Source: Candidatus Cloacimonadota bacterium
GTDB taxonomy: Bacteria; Cloacimonadota; Cloacimonadia; Cloacimonadales; JAIOQZ01
Assembly (NCBI GenBank): GCA_021108395.1
Contig: JAIOQZ010000023.1
Coordinates: forward strand, 1-64,000
Reading direction: 5' to 3'
Length of the DNA: 64,000 bases
This document shows positions 24,077 to 33,218 of the stretch, in pieces. A model generated the notes under the pieces. The model saw nothing but the letters and a program-made list of their open reading frames with translations, searched no databases and was not told the origin of the DNA. Made by a program: the position numbers and the translations under genes. Every line of letters starts with the position of its first letter. The first letter of the stretch is position 1.

Positions 24077-26167
24077 TTAAACCTCCTCCAATATATCAGT
24101 CTGGTTGTCCGGTGGCGGGTTCAGCCGTCGGAACGAGATGAGCAGCCCGGCCAGCAGCACAGCCGAGGCAGGGTAAACCCACCAGGCAAAGCCGTCATCG
24201 TGAATGAGCGCATTACCCAGCGGACTGCCGACGACGAAGCGGTCGAGCAGAACGGCGGTGGCGTTGTGGAGAATGTGCGCCAGTATGGGTGCCCAGATGC
24301 TACCTGTGCGCCACAGCAGATAGCCGAAATAGATGCCCATCAGGGTGGCGGGCAGCAGGCGAAACAGGTCGAGGTGCAGCGCGCCGAACAGCGCTCCCGA
24401 AATCACGATGGCGGGCCAGGGGCCATATTTACGGAAGGCGCGGTAGATGTAGCCGCGCAGAAAGAATTCTTCGCAGAACCCCGGGGCGACGGCCAGGACC
24501 AGCAAAACGCCCCACAGGCTTAGAGAGTCCATGCGCACCGCTCGTTGTATCATGTCGATGTATTCCGGCGGCATCGGCCAGACGAGATCGATCAGCTGCA
24601 TCATGCCCACCGACAGTATATAGGCGGGTACCACCATGAGCATGACAGAGACGACGCCGCTAGGCGAGGGCAGGCGAAAGCGCAGCTCCTGCTTTATATT
24701 CACCTTTGCAATGCGCATGAGCAGGTATGCGGGCAGCAGGATGATGAAGAACTGCGTTTGCACGAGGCCACGCGCTAAATTGGTGGCCTGCCAGCGTCCG
24801 CCCAGATAGAACAGCAGCAGCAGCACACCGAAGAAGAAGGCAAACGCCAGCCCCGTCGAAAAGATATTGCGCCTGTGCCTGCCCCAGAACTTCAGGCTCT
24901 TCTCCTCCTCGACGCGGAACAGCACAGATTCGCTGTTGAACAGCTTCACGGTGAGCGCGAGCACCAGCACGTCCAGCAGCAACGTCGAGCCGATGGTGAT
25001 GATGACCCACAGCGGATTGAGCGCCGCCGGGTTGAGCATGATTTCTTTGAACAGCATGGCGATGTTGAGGATGGGAACAAAGGCGAATCCCAGATTCATC
25101 TGCATACCCGGCAGCATCGTCAGCAGCGACATCATCATGGCCACGATCATCAACGGGCTGAGATAGGTGTTGGCTTCACGCATATTGCGCGAGTATGCCG
25201 AGATGGACAGCAGCAGCCCGGCGAAGAACATCACCAGCGGAATCATGGTGAGCAGCACCAGCCCAAAACTGAGCAGTGGTACCTGGTCGAGCGTGAACGG
25301 AACGCCTTGTTGGGAGCTTATCTGTGAGGCCATGTGGCGGATACTGAAGAACATGCTGAAGATATTCATCAGTACGCTGATGAGCGAAAAGGTGATGACG
25401 GTGAAGAATTTGCCCAGCACGATCTCGTTGCGGCTGGCCGCGCTCACCAACAGGGTTTCGAGCGTGCCGCGTTCCTTTTCACCGGCCACGAGGTCGCTGC
25501 TGATGACCGCGCCGCTGCTGATGGTGAGCAGGATGAGGAAATAGGGCAGCAGACGGCCAATGAGAAAACCCAGCATCGCTTTCTGGGTGGCAACAGTGTG
25601 ACGCTGCAACAGAACCGCTTCGAGAATGCCTGCTTCGACGTCCTCCGGCGGCAGGCGTTTGCTCACCAGCGAGGCCTCGGCGTTCAGCAGCACTTCCTCC
25701 ACCTGGTCACCGGCCATCGAGCTTAGTTCGTCGGCGCTGTTATAGAATACCTGCACCGTATAGCGCGGGTAGCGCCCTTCCAGCGAATCCGCCGGCAGCG
25801 CTGGGATGACCACCACAGCCTGATAGAATTCCTCGTCCAGCCGCTGGCGTAGCGAGAGGTCGAGCCTGCCGTCGTGATAGGGCAGTCGGTCGGGGCGTTC
25901 GAGCGGGTGCAGCTCGAAGTTGGGCATTGCGGCCAGACTATCACGCAGGAGGTGGGAGTCGGCGTTGTTGGCTTCGTCAACGAGGTAGATGCGCATACGG
26001 CCGGCGGCCAGTTTGCTCTCCTGGCGCATCAGCATCGACGAGAAGCCGATCATGATGAGCGGATAGAGAAGGATGGGCAGCACAATGGAGGTGATGACGG
26101 TGCGGCGGTCGCGCAGGAGATCCAGCAGCTCCTTGCGGTAGATGATGCCTATCTTTCTAATACTCAT
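24077..26167 (-). CDS. ABC-2 (NatB-type) permease fused to CPBP intramembrane protease
   Basis: The 696-residue membrane protein has two parts. Residues ~1-400 are a NatB-like ABC-2 permease: KIGIIYRKELLDLLRDRRT, an extracytoplasmic loop, then membrane helices with SDLVAGEKERGTLETLLVS, the EKE..T.E.LL motif of the family. Residues ~540-690 are a CPBP (CAAX-protease-like) domain with FCEEFFLRGYIYRAF (the EE..R motif), FGALHLDLFR and APILAHILHNA supplying the histidines. The partner ATPase overlaps by 11 bases upstream. NatAB systems export sodium or other substrates. The protease half is known in other bacterial fusions, but its substrate is unknown. Confidence 0.85.
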   Translation of the reverse strand: MSIRKIGIIYRKELLDLLRDRRTVITSIVLPILLYPLIMIGFSSMLMRQESKLAAGRMRIYLVDEANNADSHLLRDSLAAMPNFELHPLERPDRLPYHDGRLDLSLRQRLDEEFYQAVVVIPALPADSLEGRYPRYTVQVFYNSADELSSMAGDQVEEVLLNAEASLVSKRLPPEDVEAGILEAVLLQRHTVATQKAMLGFLIGRLLPYFLILLTISSGAVISSDLVAGEKERGTLETLLVSAASRNEIVLGKFFTVITFSLISVLMNIFSMFFSIRHMASQISSQQGVPFTLDQVPLLSFGLVLLTMIPLVMFFAGLLLSISAYSRNMREANTYLSPLMIVAMMMSLLTMLPGMQMNLGFAFVPILNIAMLFKEIMLNPAALNPLWVIITIGSTLLLDVLVLALTVKLFNSESVLFRVEEEKSLKFWGRHRRNIFSTGLAFAFFFGVLLLLFYLGGRWQATNLARGLVQTQFFIILLPAYLLMRIAKVNIKQELRFRLPSPSGVVSVMLMVVPAYILSVGMMQLIDLVWPMPPEYIDMIQRAVRMDSLSLWGVLLVLAVAPGFCEEFFLRGYIYRAFRKYGPWPAIVISGALFGALHLDLFRLLPATLMGIYFGYLLWRTGSIWAPILAHILHNATAVLLDRFVVGSPLGNALIHDDGFAWWVYPASAVLLAGLLISFRRLNPPPDNQTDILEEV

Positions 26168-26927
26168 CGCCCACCACCTTTTCGCCCTCGTCTTTCATGC
26201 GGTTGACGAATTCGATGAAGATGTCGTCGAGGTCGGTCATGCCGGTATCATCACGCAGCGCTTCCAGGGTACCCTCGGCCAGCAGGCGGCCACGGTGGAT
26301 GACCACGATGCGGTCGGCGATGCGCTCGGCTTCGCGCATGATGTGGGTGCTGAACACCACGCATTTGCCTTCTTCGCGGCATTTGCGGATGAACCCGACG
26401 ATGTTGGCGGCGGTGAGGATGTCGAGCCCGGCGGTGGGTTCGTCGAATATCATCACCGGCGGGTCGTGGATAATCGAGCGGGCGATGCTGACCTTCTGCT
26501 TCATGCCGGTCGAGAGGAAGTCCACCTTGCGGTCGAGAAACTCGCCCATGTCGAGGAATTCGGCCAGCTCGGTGATGCGCCTGGCGATGGTGGCGTCGGG
26601 CACGTCGTACAGACGGCCAAAGTAGGTGATGACCTCACGCGCCTTTAGCCTGGGGTAGAGGCCGGTGTCGCCCGAAAGGAAACCCAGGCGCCGTCGCACC
26701 TCGCCAGGCTGAGTGCGGATGTCGCAGCCCTCGAGGGTGGCTGTGCCGGAAGTGGGGCGCAGCACGGTGGACAGCATGCGCATGGTGGTGGTTTTGCCTG
26801 CGCCATTCACGCCCAGCAGCGAGACTATCTCGCCCTTGTTCACCTGAAAGCTCAGGTTGTCAACAGCCACCAGGTTTTCGCCGCTTTTGCGGCGGAATGT
26901 TTTCGTCAGCCCTTTCACTTCAATCAT
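26157..26927 (-). CDS. ABC transporter ATP-binding protein, NatA-like
   Basis: The 256-residue ATPase has Walker A (GVNGAGKTT), a Q-loop region ([14 protein letters not shown], with S-G-D in place of the usual glutamine context), the signature [13 protein letters not shown], Walker B ([12 protein letters not shown]) and the switch histidine ([11 protein letters not shown]). The LSTGMKQK signature is typical of the NatA group. It works with the overlapping NatB-CPBP permease. Confidence 0.88.
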   Translation of the reverse strand: MIEVKGLTKTFRRKSGENLVAVDNLSFQVNKGEIVSLLGVNGAGKTTTMRMLSTVLRPTSGTATLEGCDIRTQPGEVRRRLGFLSGDTGLYPRLKAREVITYFGRLYDVPDATIARRITELAEFLDMGEFLDRKVDFLSTGMKQKVSIARSIIHDPPVMIFDEPTAGLDILTAANIVGFIRKCREEGKCVVFSTHIMREAERIADRIVVIHRGRLLAEGTLEALRDDTGMTDLDDIFIEFVNRMKDEGEKVVGDEY

Positions 26928-26936
26928 AAGTTCCTC

Positions 26937-27063
26937 ACCCCCCTGTCAAGGGGGGCAGCTGAGCGAAGCGAAGCAGGGGGGTATCGCCTTTTCGTCTTTT
27001 GAATCACCTGGTTTCTATACCCCCCTGACCCGTGTACGGGTCTTTCCCCTTTGACAGGGGGGT
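26937..27063. repeat. Intergenic palindromic element with 13-bp inverted ends
   Basis: The ends are ACCCCCCTGTCAA and TTGACAGGGGGGT, a perfect 13-base inverted pair. Each end has its own hairpin (CCCCCCTGTCAAGGGGGG at 26938-26955), and an inner inverted pair AGGGGGGTAT / ATACCCCCCT lies between. The whole fills the gap between natA and the next gene on the minus strand. It looks like a REP- or MITE-like element and may also act as a terminator or mRNA-stability structure. Confidence 0.65.
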
Positions 27064-27078
27064 GCAAATTTGACCGGC

Positions 27079-27693
27079 TCAAGCTTCCGGCTCCGGTTCG
27101 TCGTCGTCGGGTTCTTGGCCTTCCTCGTCGAACAGGCCGGGGATGCTCCAGCGCCAGGCAAGCGGGATGTAGATGCGCTCTGCCAGGGTAATGCCCACAC
27201 TGATTGCCAGCGCCGCCAGCAGCCCTATGCGAAAATCGTGCAGGATGGTCAGCGCCGTCACCTCGGTGGAGTTGACTATAGAGCCTGCGAGTCCGGCAAG
27301 AGTGTTTGCCGCCGCCGCCAGGATAGCGAACATCAGGTTGCGCAGCAGCGACAGCTTTGGCGTACCCCAGAAGGCCTCGAACGTTAGCGCGATGAGCGCC
27401 AGCGCCAGCGGTATCACAATGAACATCGGCTCGGCGTCGCCCAGGCGGCGTGCCCACAGCGCGGCGGCGCCCAGTCCCAGCAACACAGCCACTGGCAAGC
27501 CAAGCTTGAGGCCATAGAAGCGCATAACGGCATAGATGATGGGGATGCACACGGCCCAGGTAAGCAGCAGGGCGCTGTCGGGGTTGGCGGCGAACAGCCC
27601 CGCGCCGACAATGAGGCCCACCACCCACGACAGCGCGAGGCTGAGGGCGAGGCTCAACACGAGAACGAACAGACGGAACAGGCGTGGATGCAA
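27079..27693 (-). CDS. Integral membrane protein of unknown function
   Basis: The 204-residue protein has about six hydrophobic segments (for example LFVLVLSLALSLALSWVVGLI, MFAILAAAANTLAGLAGSIV) and an acidic C-terminal tail (FDEEGQEPDDDEPEPEA). The start is TTG 27693, preceded by AAGGAG at proper spacing. No family was recognised. It is 13 bases downstream of the barrel protein gene and may be cotranscribed with it. Confidence 0.6.
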   Translation of the reverse strand: MHPRLFRLFVLVLSLALSLALSWVVGLIVGAGLFAANPDSALLLTWAVCIPIIYAVMRFYGLKLGLPVAVLLGLGAAALWARRLGDAEPMFIVIPLALALIALTFEAFWGTPKLSLLRNLMFAILAAAANTLAGLAGSIVNSTEVTALTILHDFRIGLLAALAISVGITLAERIYIPLAWRWSIPGLFDEEGQEPDDDEPEPEA

Positions 27694-27706
27694 GTGTATC
27701 TCCTTG

Positions 27707-29632
27707 TCAGTTGATAAACGCCCAGCGCAGGCTCACGTTGACATGCGTGGGAGCGGCATATTGCCCCAGCAGTCGCTCGGCGTTGGTAAGGTTTTGCGCC
27801 TGGACGTAGATGCTGAACCAGCGGGTGATGCCGATGCGCAGCCAGGCGTCCAGTGAAAGGGAATCCTGCTCGCGGATTCCGGCGGGTGTCGTATATTCAT
27901 CGCTCCAGGTGCAGCCGGCGCCCACAGCGATGTGGTTGTCGTGGGGAAGGGGCAGCTCGATCTCCGGCTGCACACGGCCAACGAAGCGTGGCAGATACCA
28001 CAGCGAATCCACGCTTATGGCTTCTTGGTCAAGGCGCAGGCGCAACACCAGCGGCCCGGTGTTGGCTTCCAGCGCAACATCGAGGCGAAAGGCCACGGCG
28101 TCGGCATCCTGGCGCTCACCGCCAACAGTTTGCTCAAGCTCGACCGCCCCTGCCTCCAGTCGCACAGAATTCGGCTCGTTGCCTAACAGCAGGCTACCCA
28201 TCAGCCTGCGTTCGCCGCGCTCGATGCCGCCACGCAGTCGCAGCGGCCTGTCGGCAAAAGACACGCCCAGCGTCAGCCAGGGCAGCGTGTTCAATCGTAG
28301 CGCATAGTGCTGCTCCGGGGCGAATGTGTTGGCGTCTTGCAGCAGCAGTGACCATGAAAGCGTCTGCCAGCCGCCATCGGCGCGTAGCGTCCACAGGTTT
28401 TCGTCTGAAGTGCGCTCGAGCTGCGCCAGCAGGCGTTGGCCAATCAGGTTGTGCTCGGCTCGCAGCAGCCATGTGCGGCGTAGGCTGTCCCATAGCGCGC
28501 CCTGCTGCCCGATCTCACACCTCGTTTGCCGTACCCCGGCAGTGTAGCTATGCCAACTCAGGGTGGCCGTCACCTCGTCGAGCCGGTGGTTTACCTTGCC
28601 CAGGCTTGTCTGGATGGACGGACTGAGCCGTGCGGCAGGGATTTCCTGGTCGAACTGGACGAATTGCAGCCGCAGTTCGGCGCCGGCCAGGCTGTCTGCC
28701 AGTTGGACGAAAAAGTCTCCGGCGGTCTCGTTCTGGCCAGTCCAGCGGCCTTCATAGCCGGCGTAGTCGAAACGGGCGCGCAGGGTTGGCCTGCTAAACA
28801 TGTGTCCCTTGCGTAACGAGATGGCCGCGTGATTCATCTGCTCGCCGCCCACGCCAAGAATGGCGCGGGAGTAGGTGGGAGCCAGCACATATGGTGTCGT
28901 GTTCAGGTGCAGGGCATCATTGTGGCGGTCGAGGTGATAGAACGGCAGCCACTGCTGTAGCTCGAACATGGGCAGAAACGCCCCCTCGTGCACAGAAAAG
29001 CCGTCGCGGAACAGTGGCTCTGAGTTACCGGGCAGGCCAAGCAGGTGAAAGTTTTCTCGCAACGCGCCCACTGGCAGAGCAGCGGATGACTGGTGCCGCA
29101 CATGCGCCTGATGCCAGGCCTCGATGTTCTCGCGTTGACGAATCCGCAACGCTGCCAGGCTGTCTGCGGACACCCCCCCTGTGGTCTCAGGCTCCTCGAA
29201 TATGAAGGTGACGCGGACGGTGTCGGCAACGGGCGTTCCGCCGATTGTGGCTGGAACGAGGCTTGCGGCGCGCAGTATCTGCACAGCCAGGCTGTCTAAC
29301 GGCGGCTCGGCATAGACGATGCTCACCTCGCCCAGGGTGCTGTCGGGCAGCACAACGGCAAGCAGTATAACCGGCACGGGCGGCGGTGAGCCAGACCAGT
29401 CGGCGGGCAGCGGCAAAGAACTCGGCACAGCGATAATCGCCTGCACCCGTGTCGAGTCAGGCGGGGTCTGAACTTGGGCAGATTCAGGCAAAGCCTGAAC
29501 TATAGAAGATTCAGGCAGAGCCTGAAAGGCACAAAGCGACAACGGCAGCCACAACAGAAGCCACAGTGGAAGGGGGGCGCACATAACGCTGCCCACAAAG
29601 CCGTTTATTCCGAATATCAGTACGCTTTTCAT
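27707..29632 (-). CDS. Outer-membrane beta-barrel-like protein with TonB-C-like N-terminal domain
   Basis: From ATG 29632 the protein has ~641 residues; an in-frame start at 29752 would add 40 residues before the signal peptide. It shows a signal peptide ending near SLCAFQ, then three ~10-residue repeats (QALPESSIV, QALPESAQV, QTPPDSTRV). A domain follows with PPLDSLAVQILRAASLVPA...GTPVADTVRVTFIF, the pattern of the TonB C-terminal domain. The remaining ~450 residues alternate in beta-strand fashion and end NLTNAERLLGQYAAP...VSLRWAF, as in TonB-dependent receptor barrels. A TonB-C-like fold on a barrel is unusual. The substrate is unknown. Confidence 0.6.
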   Translation of the reverse strand: MKSVLIFGINGFVGSVMCAPLPLWLLLWLPLSLCAFQALPESSIVQALPESAQVQTPPDSTRVQAIIAVPSSLPLPADWSGSPPPVPVILLAVVLPDSTLGEVSIVYAEPPLDSLAVQILRAASLVPATIGGTPVADTVRVTFIFEEPETTGGVSADSLAALRIRQRENIEAWHQAHVRHQSSAALPVGALRENFHLLGLPGNSEPLFRDGFSVHEGAFLPMFELQQWLPFYHLDRHNDALHLNTTPYVLAPTYSRAILGVGGEQMNHAAISLRKGHMFSRPTLRARFDYAGYEGRWTGQNETAGDFFVQLADSLAGAELRLQFVQFDQEIPAARLSPSIQTSLGKVNHRLDEVTATLSWHSYTAGVRQTRCEIGQQGALWDSLRRTWLLRAEHNLIGQRLLAQLERTSDENLWTLRADGGWQTLSWSLLLQDANTFAPEQHYALRLNTLPWLTLGVSFADRPLRLRGGIERGERRLMGSLLLGNEPNSVRLEAGAVELEQTVGGERQDADAVAFRLDVALEANTGPLVLRLRLDQEAISVDSLWYLPRFVGRVQPEIELPLPHDNHIAVGAGCTWSDEYTTPAGIREQDSLSLDAWLRIGITRWFSIYVQAQNLTNAERLLGQYAAPTHVNVSLRWAFIN

Positions 29633-29781
29633 CCGGTTCAGTTTCAGCAAGTAGCGCAGGCGGTCAACGATTTTGTTTTGGCAACCTTGAACGAACATGG
29701 GCCAGATGAAGGGAAAACTTGACGAAAACACTCCCATCTGCTGATAATACACTCCTACAAGGTATGCATAAGGAGACAGTG

Positions 29782-30423
29782 ATGGCCAGACTTGCCTTCA
29801 TGGGAATTCAGGGTAGCGGCAAGGGCACCCAGGCCGACCTGATGCAGCATAAGCACGGGCTCGCGCATATTACGGTGGGTGACCTTTTCCGCTCAAACAT
29901 ACGTCGGGGAACCGACATTGGCGAACAGGCGAGAGACTATGTCGAGAACGGCCTGCTCGTTCCCGACAATCTCGTGCTGCACCTCGTCGAGAAAGCGCTG
30001 GCGGCAGCCGGAGACCGCTATGTTCTCGACGGCTTTCCACGCAACCAATTTCAAGCCGAGCACCTGCTGGAGGCCATCCCCATCGAAAAGGCCGTTTTGT
30101 TCGTTCTCAGCGACTCTGACGCCCGTGCTCGCATCACGGCGCGTCGGATGTGCAACAATTGCGGCGCTACTTATCACATCCAGTTTCACCCACCCAAAGT
30201 GGACGGCGTGTGCGACCGCTGCGGCGGCGAGGTTATCTGCCGCGATGACGACAACCCCGAGGCCGTGAGCAAGCGCATGAAAGACTTTCACACCCAGACC
30301 GACAACGTCGTTCGCCTGTTTGACGAACGCGGTATATTGCTGCGCGTCGATGCCAACCAGCCAGTAGAGAACGTTTACCGCGATGCCGTGCGCGTTTTGA
30401 GAGACGCCGGTATCAAGCTGTGA
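29782..30423 (+). CDS. adk: Adenylate kinase
   Basis: The 213-residue protein has the P-loop GIQGSGKGTQ, the NMP-binding domain (GDLFRSNIRRGTDIGEQAR), LDGFPRN, and a zinc-type LID with four cysteines (CNNCGATYH...CDRCGGEV). It balances ATP, ADP and AMP. ATG 29782 is preferred because AAGGAG lies seven bases upstream; the in-frame upstream sequence is not conserved-looking. It starts a plus-strand run with the potassium transporter and is divergent from the barrel gene. Confidence 0.95.
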   Translation: MARLAFMGIQGSGKGTQADLMQHKHGLAHITVGDLFRSNIRRGTDIGEQARDYVENGLLVPDNLVLHLVEKALAAAGDRYVLDGFPRNQFQAEHLLEAIPIEKAVLFVLSDSDARARITARRMCNNCGATYHIQFHPPKVDGVCDRCGGEVICRDDDNPEAVSKRMKDFHTQTDNVVRLFDERGILLRVDANQPVENVYRDAVRVLRDAGIKL

Positions 30424-30439
30424 GGTTATCGCACTCATC

Positions 30440-32275
30440 ATGAGTTCCCGCTCCCTGCGTGAGTGGATGCGCGGCCTGCACCAGGCGCTGCTCAACTGGA
30501 CGCGCATTCTCGAGTGGGCGATGCACCTGTTCGCTCTGGCGCACATCGTCCTGCTGCTGATGAGCTATCACTGGAGCGCTGACCCGGCATATCAGAGCGC
30601 TCAGTGGATACTGACACGTTCGCTGCTGTGGATGTTCGTGTTTTACATGGTGGTGCGCACCGCAAGCGTCGCGCCCAATCCGCGTTCATTGCGCAACCTC
30701 GTCATCGACTACCTGGCGCTGGGGCTGGCGCTCATCAGCGGTGTGCAGGCGCTAAGGTTCTTTCGCCTGTTCATTATTGGTCGTCAGACACTGCTGTTCG
30801 TACGCTCGGCTGCCTCGCGGCATTATCACGCGCTCGTTTTCGGCAGGCTGTCTCGCAACCCGCCGGGGTTTGTGCTGCTCACCTTCGCCATCACTATCGT
30901 CGTGGGCACGTTTCTGTTGTCTTTGCCATGGGCCAGGGCCGAGGGCGCACACAGCGGCGCCCCCCTGCTCGACGCCTTCTTCACCGCCACCAGCGCCACC
31001 TGCGTCACCGGGCTGATTGTTCAGGACACCGGCGCCTACTGGTCGTCGTATGGGCAGCTGGTCATTCTGCTGCTCATCCAGATTGGCGGACTGGGCATCA
31101 TGACGATCTCGACAGCGCTGGCGATTTTGTTGGGGCAAAGGCTCACCTCACGCAGCGAAAACCTGCTTTCCACCGTAGTGGGCGAGGCCCACCGGCTCGA
31201 CATCATCTCACTCGTGAAAAACATCTTTTTCGTCACCATCAGTTTCGAGGCGCTGGGCGCGGTGTTCTATTGGGCAGGCTTCGTGTCCAGTGCAAACCCG
31301 CCGCCCGATCCTGTCTATTACGCCATCTTTCACTCGGTATCGGCCTTCTGCAACGCCGGGTTCAGCCTCTTTTCCGACAGCTTTGTCAGCTACCGCTCGA
31401 GCCTGGGCGTGAACCTGACAACGGTCGGCCTCGTCATTGTGGGCGGCATCGGGTTCTCGGTGCTGGTGGACTTGCGCCGCAACGTGCTGGAACGCCGCAG
31501 GCCAGGCCTGTTGAGCCTGCACACCAAGCTCGTTCTGGGTACCACCCTTGTGCTGCTGCTGGCCGGTTTCATCATCTTTTTCATTAGTGAATACAACGTG
31601 ACGATGCGCGGCATGAACCTGGGAGAACGCTCCCTGGCGGCGATGTTCCAGTCGGTGACGACCCGCACAGCCGGTTTCAACACCATCGATAACGGCGAGA
31701 TGAGCGACACATCGGCGCTGGCCACGCTGCTGCTGATGTTTATCGGCGCTTCGCCCGGTTCCACCGGCGGCGGCGTGAAGACCACCACGTTTGCCGTCAT
31801 TATGCTGAGTGTGGTGGCCATCATCCGTTCGGGAGAGGGAGTGTCTGTGTTTCGCCGCCGCATCTCCGACGAGATGCTCAAGCGGGTGCTGGCACTCATC
31901 GCCGCCTCCATCGGCTTCCTGTTCCTCATGGTTTCCGTGCTGTTTCTGGTCGAAAAGAGCGCCGGGATTCCGTTGCAGGAGGTTGCCGTTGTCGAGGTGG
32001 CCAAGAAAACCGCGCCGCCTGTCGTCTCTGCCGAACCTCAGGTGACGGAAGTGAGCAAAGATTTCCGCTCGCTGGTGTTCGAGGCGATGTCGGCGTTCGG
32101 CACGGTGGGGCTTTCGCTGGGTGTTACCGGGCATCTCACCAGCGCCGGTAAGTTCGTCATCATCATCCTGATGTTCATCGGGCGGGTGGGGCCGCTCACG
32201 TTCATCTATGCCCTTTCGGAAACAAAGAACAAAAAGACGCTTGCCTATACCGAGGAAAAGATCACTGTAGGCTAA
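30440..32275 (+). CDS. Potassium uptake membrane subunit, TrkH/KtrB family
   Basis: The 611-residue protein has the four TrkH/KtrB repeat units with their filter-like segments: TSATCVTGLIVQ, SAFCNAGFSLF, TRTAGFNTID and MSAFGTVGLSLG. GASPGSTGGGVKTTTF, characteristic of the family, is also present. An extra N-terminal ~130 residues with several membrane helices, and a ~30-residue insert around KTAPPVVSAEPQ near residue 525, make it longer than KtrB or TrkH. It pairs with the RCK protein encoded 220 bases downstream to import potassium. Confidence 0.92.
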   Translation: MSSRSLREWMRGLHQALLNWTRILEWAMHLFALAHIVLLLMSYHWSADPAYQSAQWILTRSLLWMFVFYMVVRTASVAPNPRSLRNLVIDYLALGLALISGVQALRFFRLFIIGRQTLLFVRSAASRHYHALVFGRLSRNPPGFVLLTFAITIVVGTFLLSLPWARAEGAHSGAPLLDAFFTATSATCVTGLIVQDTGAYWSSYGQLVILLLIQIGGLGIMTISTALAILLGQRLTSRSENLLSTVVGEAHRLDIISLVKNIFFVTISFEALGAVFYWAGFVSSANPPPDPVYYAIFHSVSAFCNAGFSLFSDSFVSYRSSLGVNLTTVGLVIVGGIGFSVLVDLRRNVLERRRPGLLSLHTKLVLGTTLVLLLAGFIIFFISEYNVTMRGMNLGERSLAAMFQSVTTRTAGFNTIDNGEMSDTSALATLLLMFIGASPGSTGGGVKTTTFAVIMLSVVAIIRSGEGVSVFRRRISDEMLKRVLALIAASIGFLFLMVSVLFLVEKSAGIPLQEVAVVEVAKKTAPPVVSAEPQVTEVSKDFRSLVFEAMSAFGTVGLSLGVTGHLTSAGKFVIIILMFIGRVGPLTFIYALSETKNKKTLAYTEEKITVG

Positions 32276-32355
32276 GGGGAAAGAGCTTTGCATAGTAAAC
32301 AAGCATATTTCGAGACTGGTATTTATGTTGAGACAAGATTTCGAGTTGTATTTGC

Positions 32356-32405
32356 CTTATCTACAGGACTCAATGTGTAACAACACACTGTCGTCTGTAG
32401 ATAAG
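32356..32405 (+). promoter_or_regulatory. Stem-loop between the two potassium-transport genes
   Basis: An 11-base inverted pair (CTTATCTACAG / CTGTAGATAAG) encloses a second small hairpin (TGTGT / ACACA). It lies in the 220-base gap between trkH/ktrB and trkA/ktrA. No U-tract follows, so it is not a standard terminator. It could set the expression ratio of the two subunits. Confidence 0.5.
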
Positions 32406-32422
32406 ACAAATAATATCTCGAT

Positions 32423-32474
32423 CTGTTTTTGAAAAAACAGAACAAAAACTTAGCCTTTGCAATGATGCAAAGGC
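32423..32474 (+). repeat. Diverged copy of the double-hairpin intergenic repeat
   Basis: Hairpin CTGTTTTTGAAAAAACAG is followed by AACAAAAACTTA and a perfect second hairpin, GCCTTTGCA-ATGA-TGCAAAGGC. The order (A/T-loop hairpin, CAAAAACT, second hairpin) is that of the repeats at 38827-38972 and 63175-63239. The match is structural more than sequence-level. Confidence 0.5.
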
Positions 32475-32495
32475 CTCGAACATAACGGAGTGGAT

Positions 32496-33218
32496 ATGGG
32501 ACGCTTTCTGGTAATCGGACTGGGGAAATTCGGCACGACAGTGGCCACCAAGCTGTTCGACAACGGCGCTGATGTCGTGGTCATCGATAACGACGAGAAA
32601 CTCATCGAAGAGGTGAAGGGGCGCGTCAGTTCGGCCATCCTCATGGATAGCACAGACGAACGCCAGCTCAAGCAGATTGGCGTGGACGAGATGGACGGCA
32701 TTATTCTGGCCATTGGTAAGAACATCGAGGTAAGCGTGCTCACCAGTGTCATCCTCACGCGGCTGGGGGCGGTCAACATCCATGCCAAAGTGGACAGCAA
32801 GCTCCACGCCCGCATCCTCAAGCTGATTGGCGTGAAGAACATCGTTTTCCCCGAGGAGCAGATTGGCAGCCAGCTTGCCATGTCGATGCTGTCGGGCAAG
32901 GTGCAGCACTATTACAGTCTCTCGACCGGCCATTCCATCGTCGAGATCGAGGTGCCGCGCAGCTATGTGGGGCGCACGCTACAGGAGCTGGCCCTGCCTT
33001 CCGAAATGGGGGTGCACATCGTCGCCATCAAGTATGAGCATCTCGATGTGAGCGAGGACGGCGAGAACCGCATGGAGAAACGCACCAACGACATGCCTGG
33101 CGCAAACGACATCATCAAAGAGGGTGACGTGCTGGTGCTGCTGGGTCCCAAGGCCCGCATCAACGACATCATCCGCGACACCTCGGAGCAGAGCGAGAGC
33201 ACGGGAGGCAAGGCATGA
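32496..33218 (+). CDS. Potassium transport regulatory subunit, TrkA/KtrA family
   Basis: The 240-residue protein has an RCK_N domain with a Rossmann nucleotide-binding motif (FLVIGLGKFGTTVATKL, then VVVIDND as the acidic end) and a C-terminal RCK_C domain (residues ~140-225). An insert of charged residues (EDGENRMEKRTNDMPG) lies in RCK_C. It gates the membrane subunit in response to ATP/ADP or NAD(H). ATG 32496 has the better spacing to ACGGAG than the in-frame GTG at 32490. Confidence 0.92.
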   Translation: MGRFLVIGLGKFGTTVATKLFDNGADVVVIDNDEKLIEEVKGRVSSAILMDSTDERQLKQIGVDEMDGIILAIGKNIEVSVLTSVILTRLGAVNIHAKVDSKLHARILKLIGVKNIVFPEEQIGSQLAMSMLSGKVQHYYSLSTGHSIVEIEVPRSYVGRTLQELALPSEMGVHIVAIKYEHLDVSEDGENRMEKRTNDMPGANDIIKEGDVLVLLGPKARINDIIRDTSEQSESTGGKA

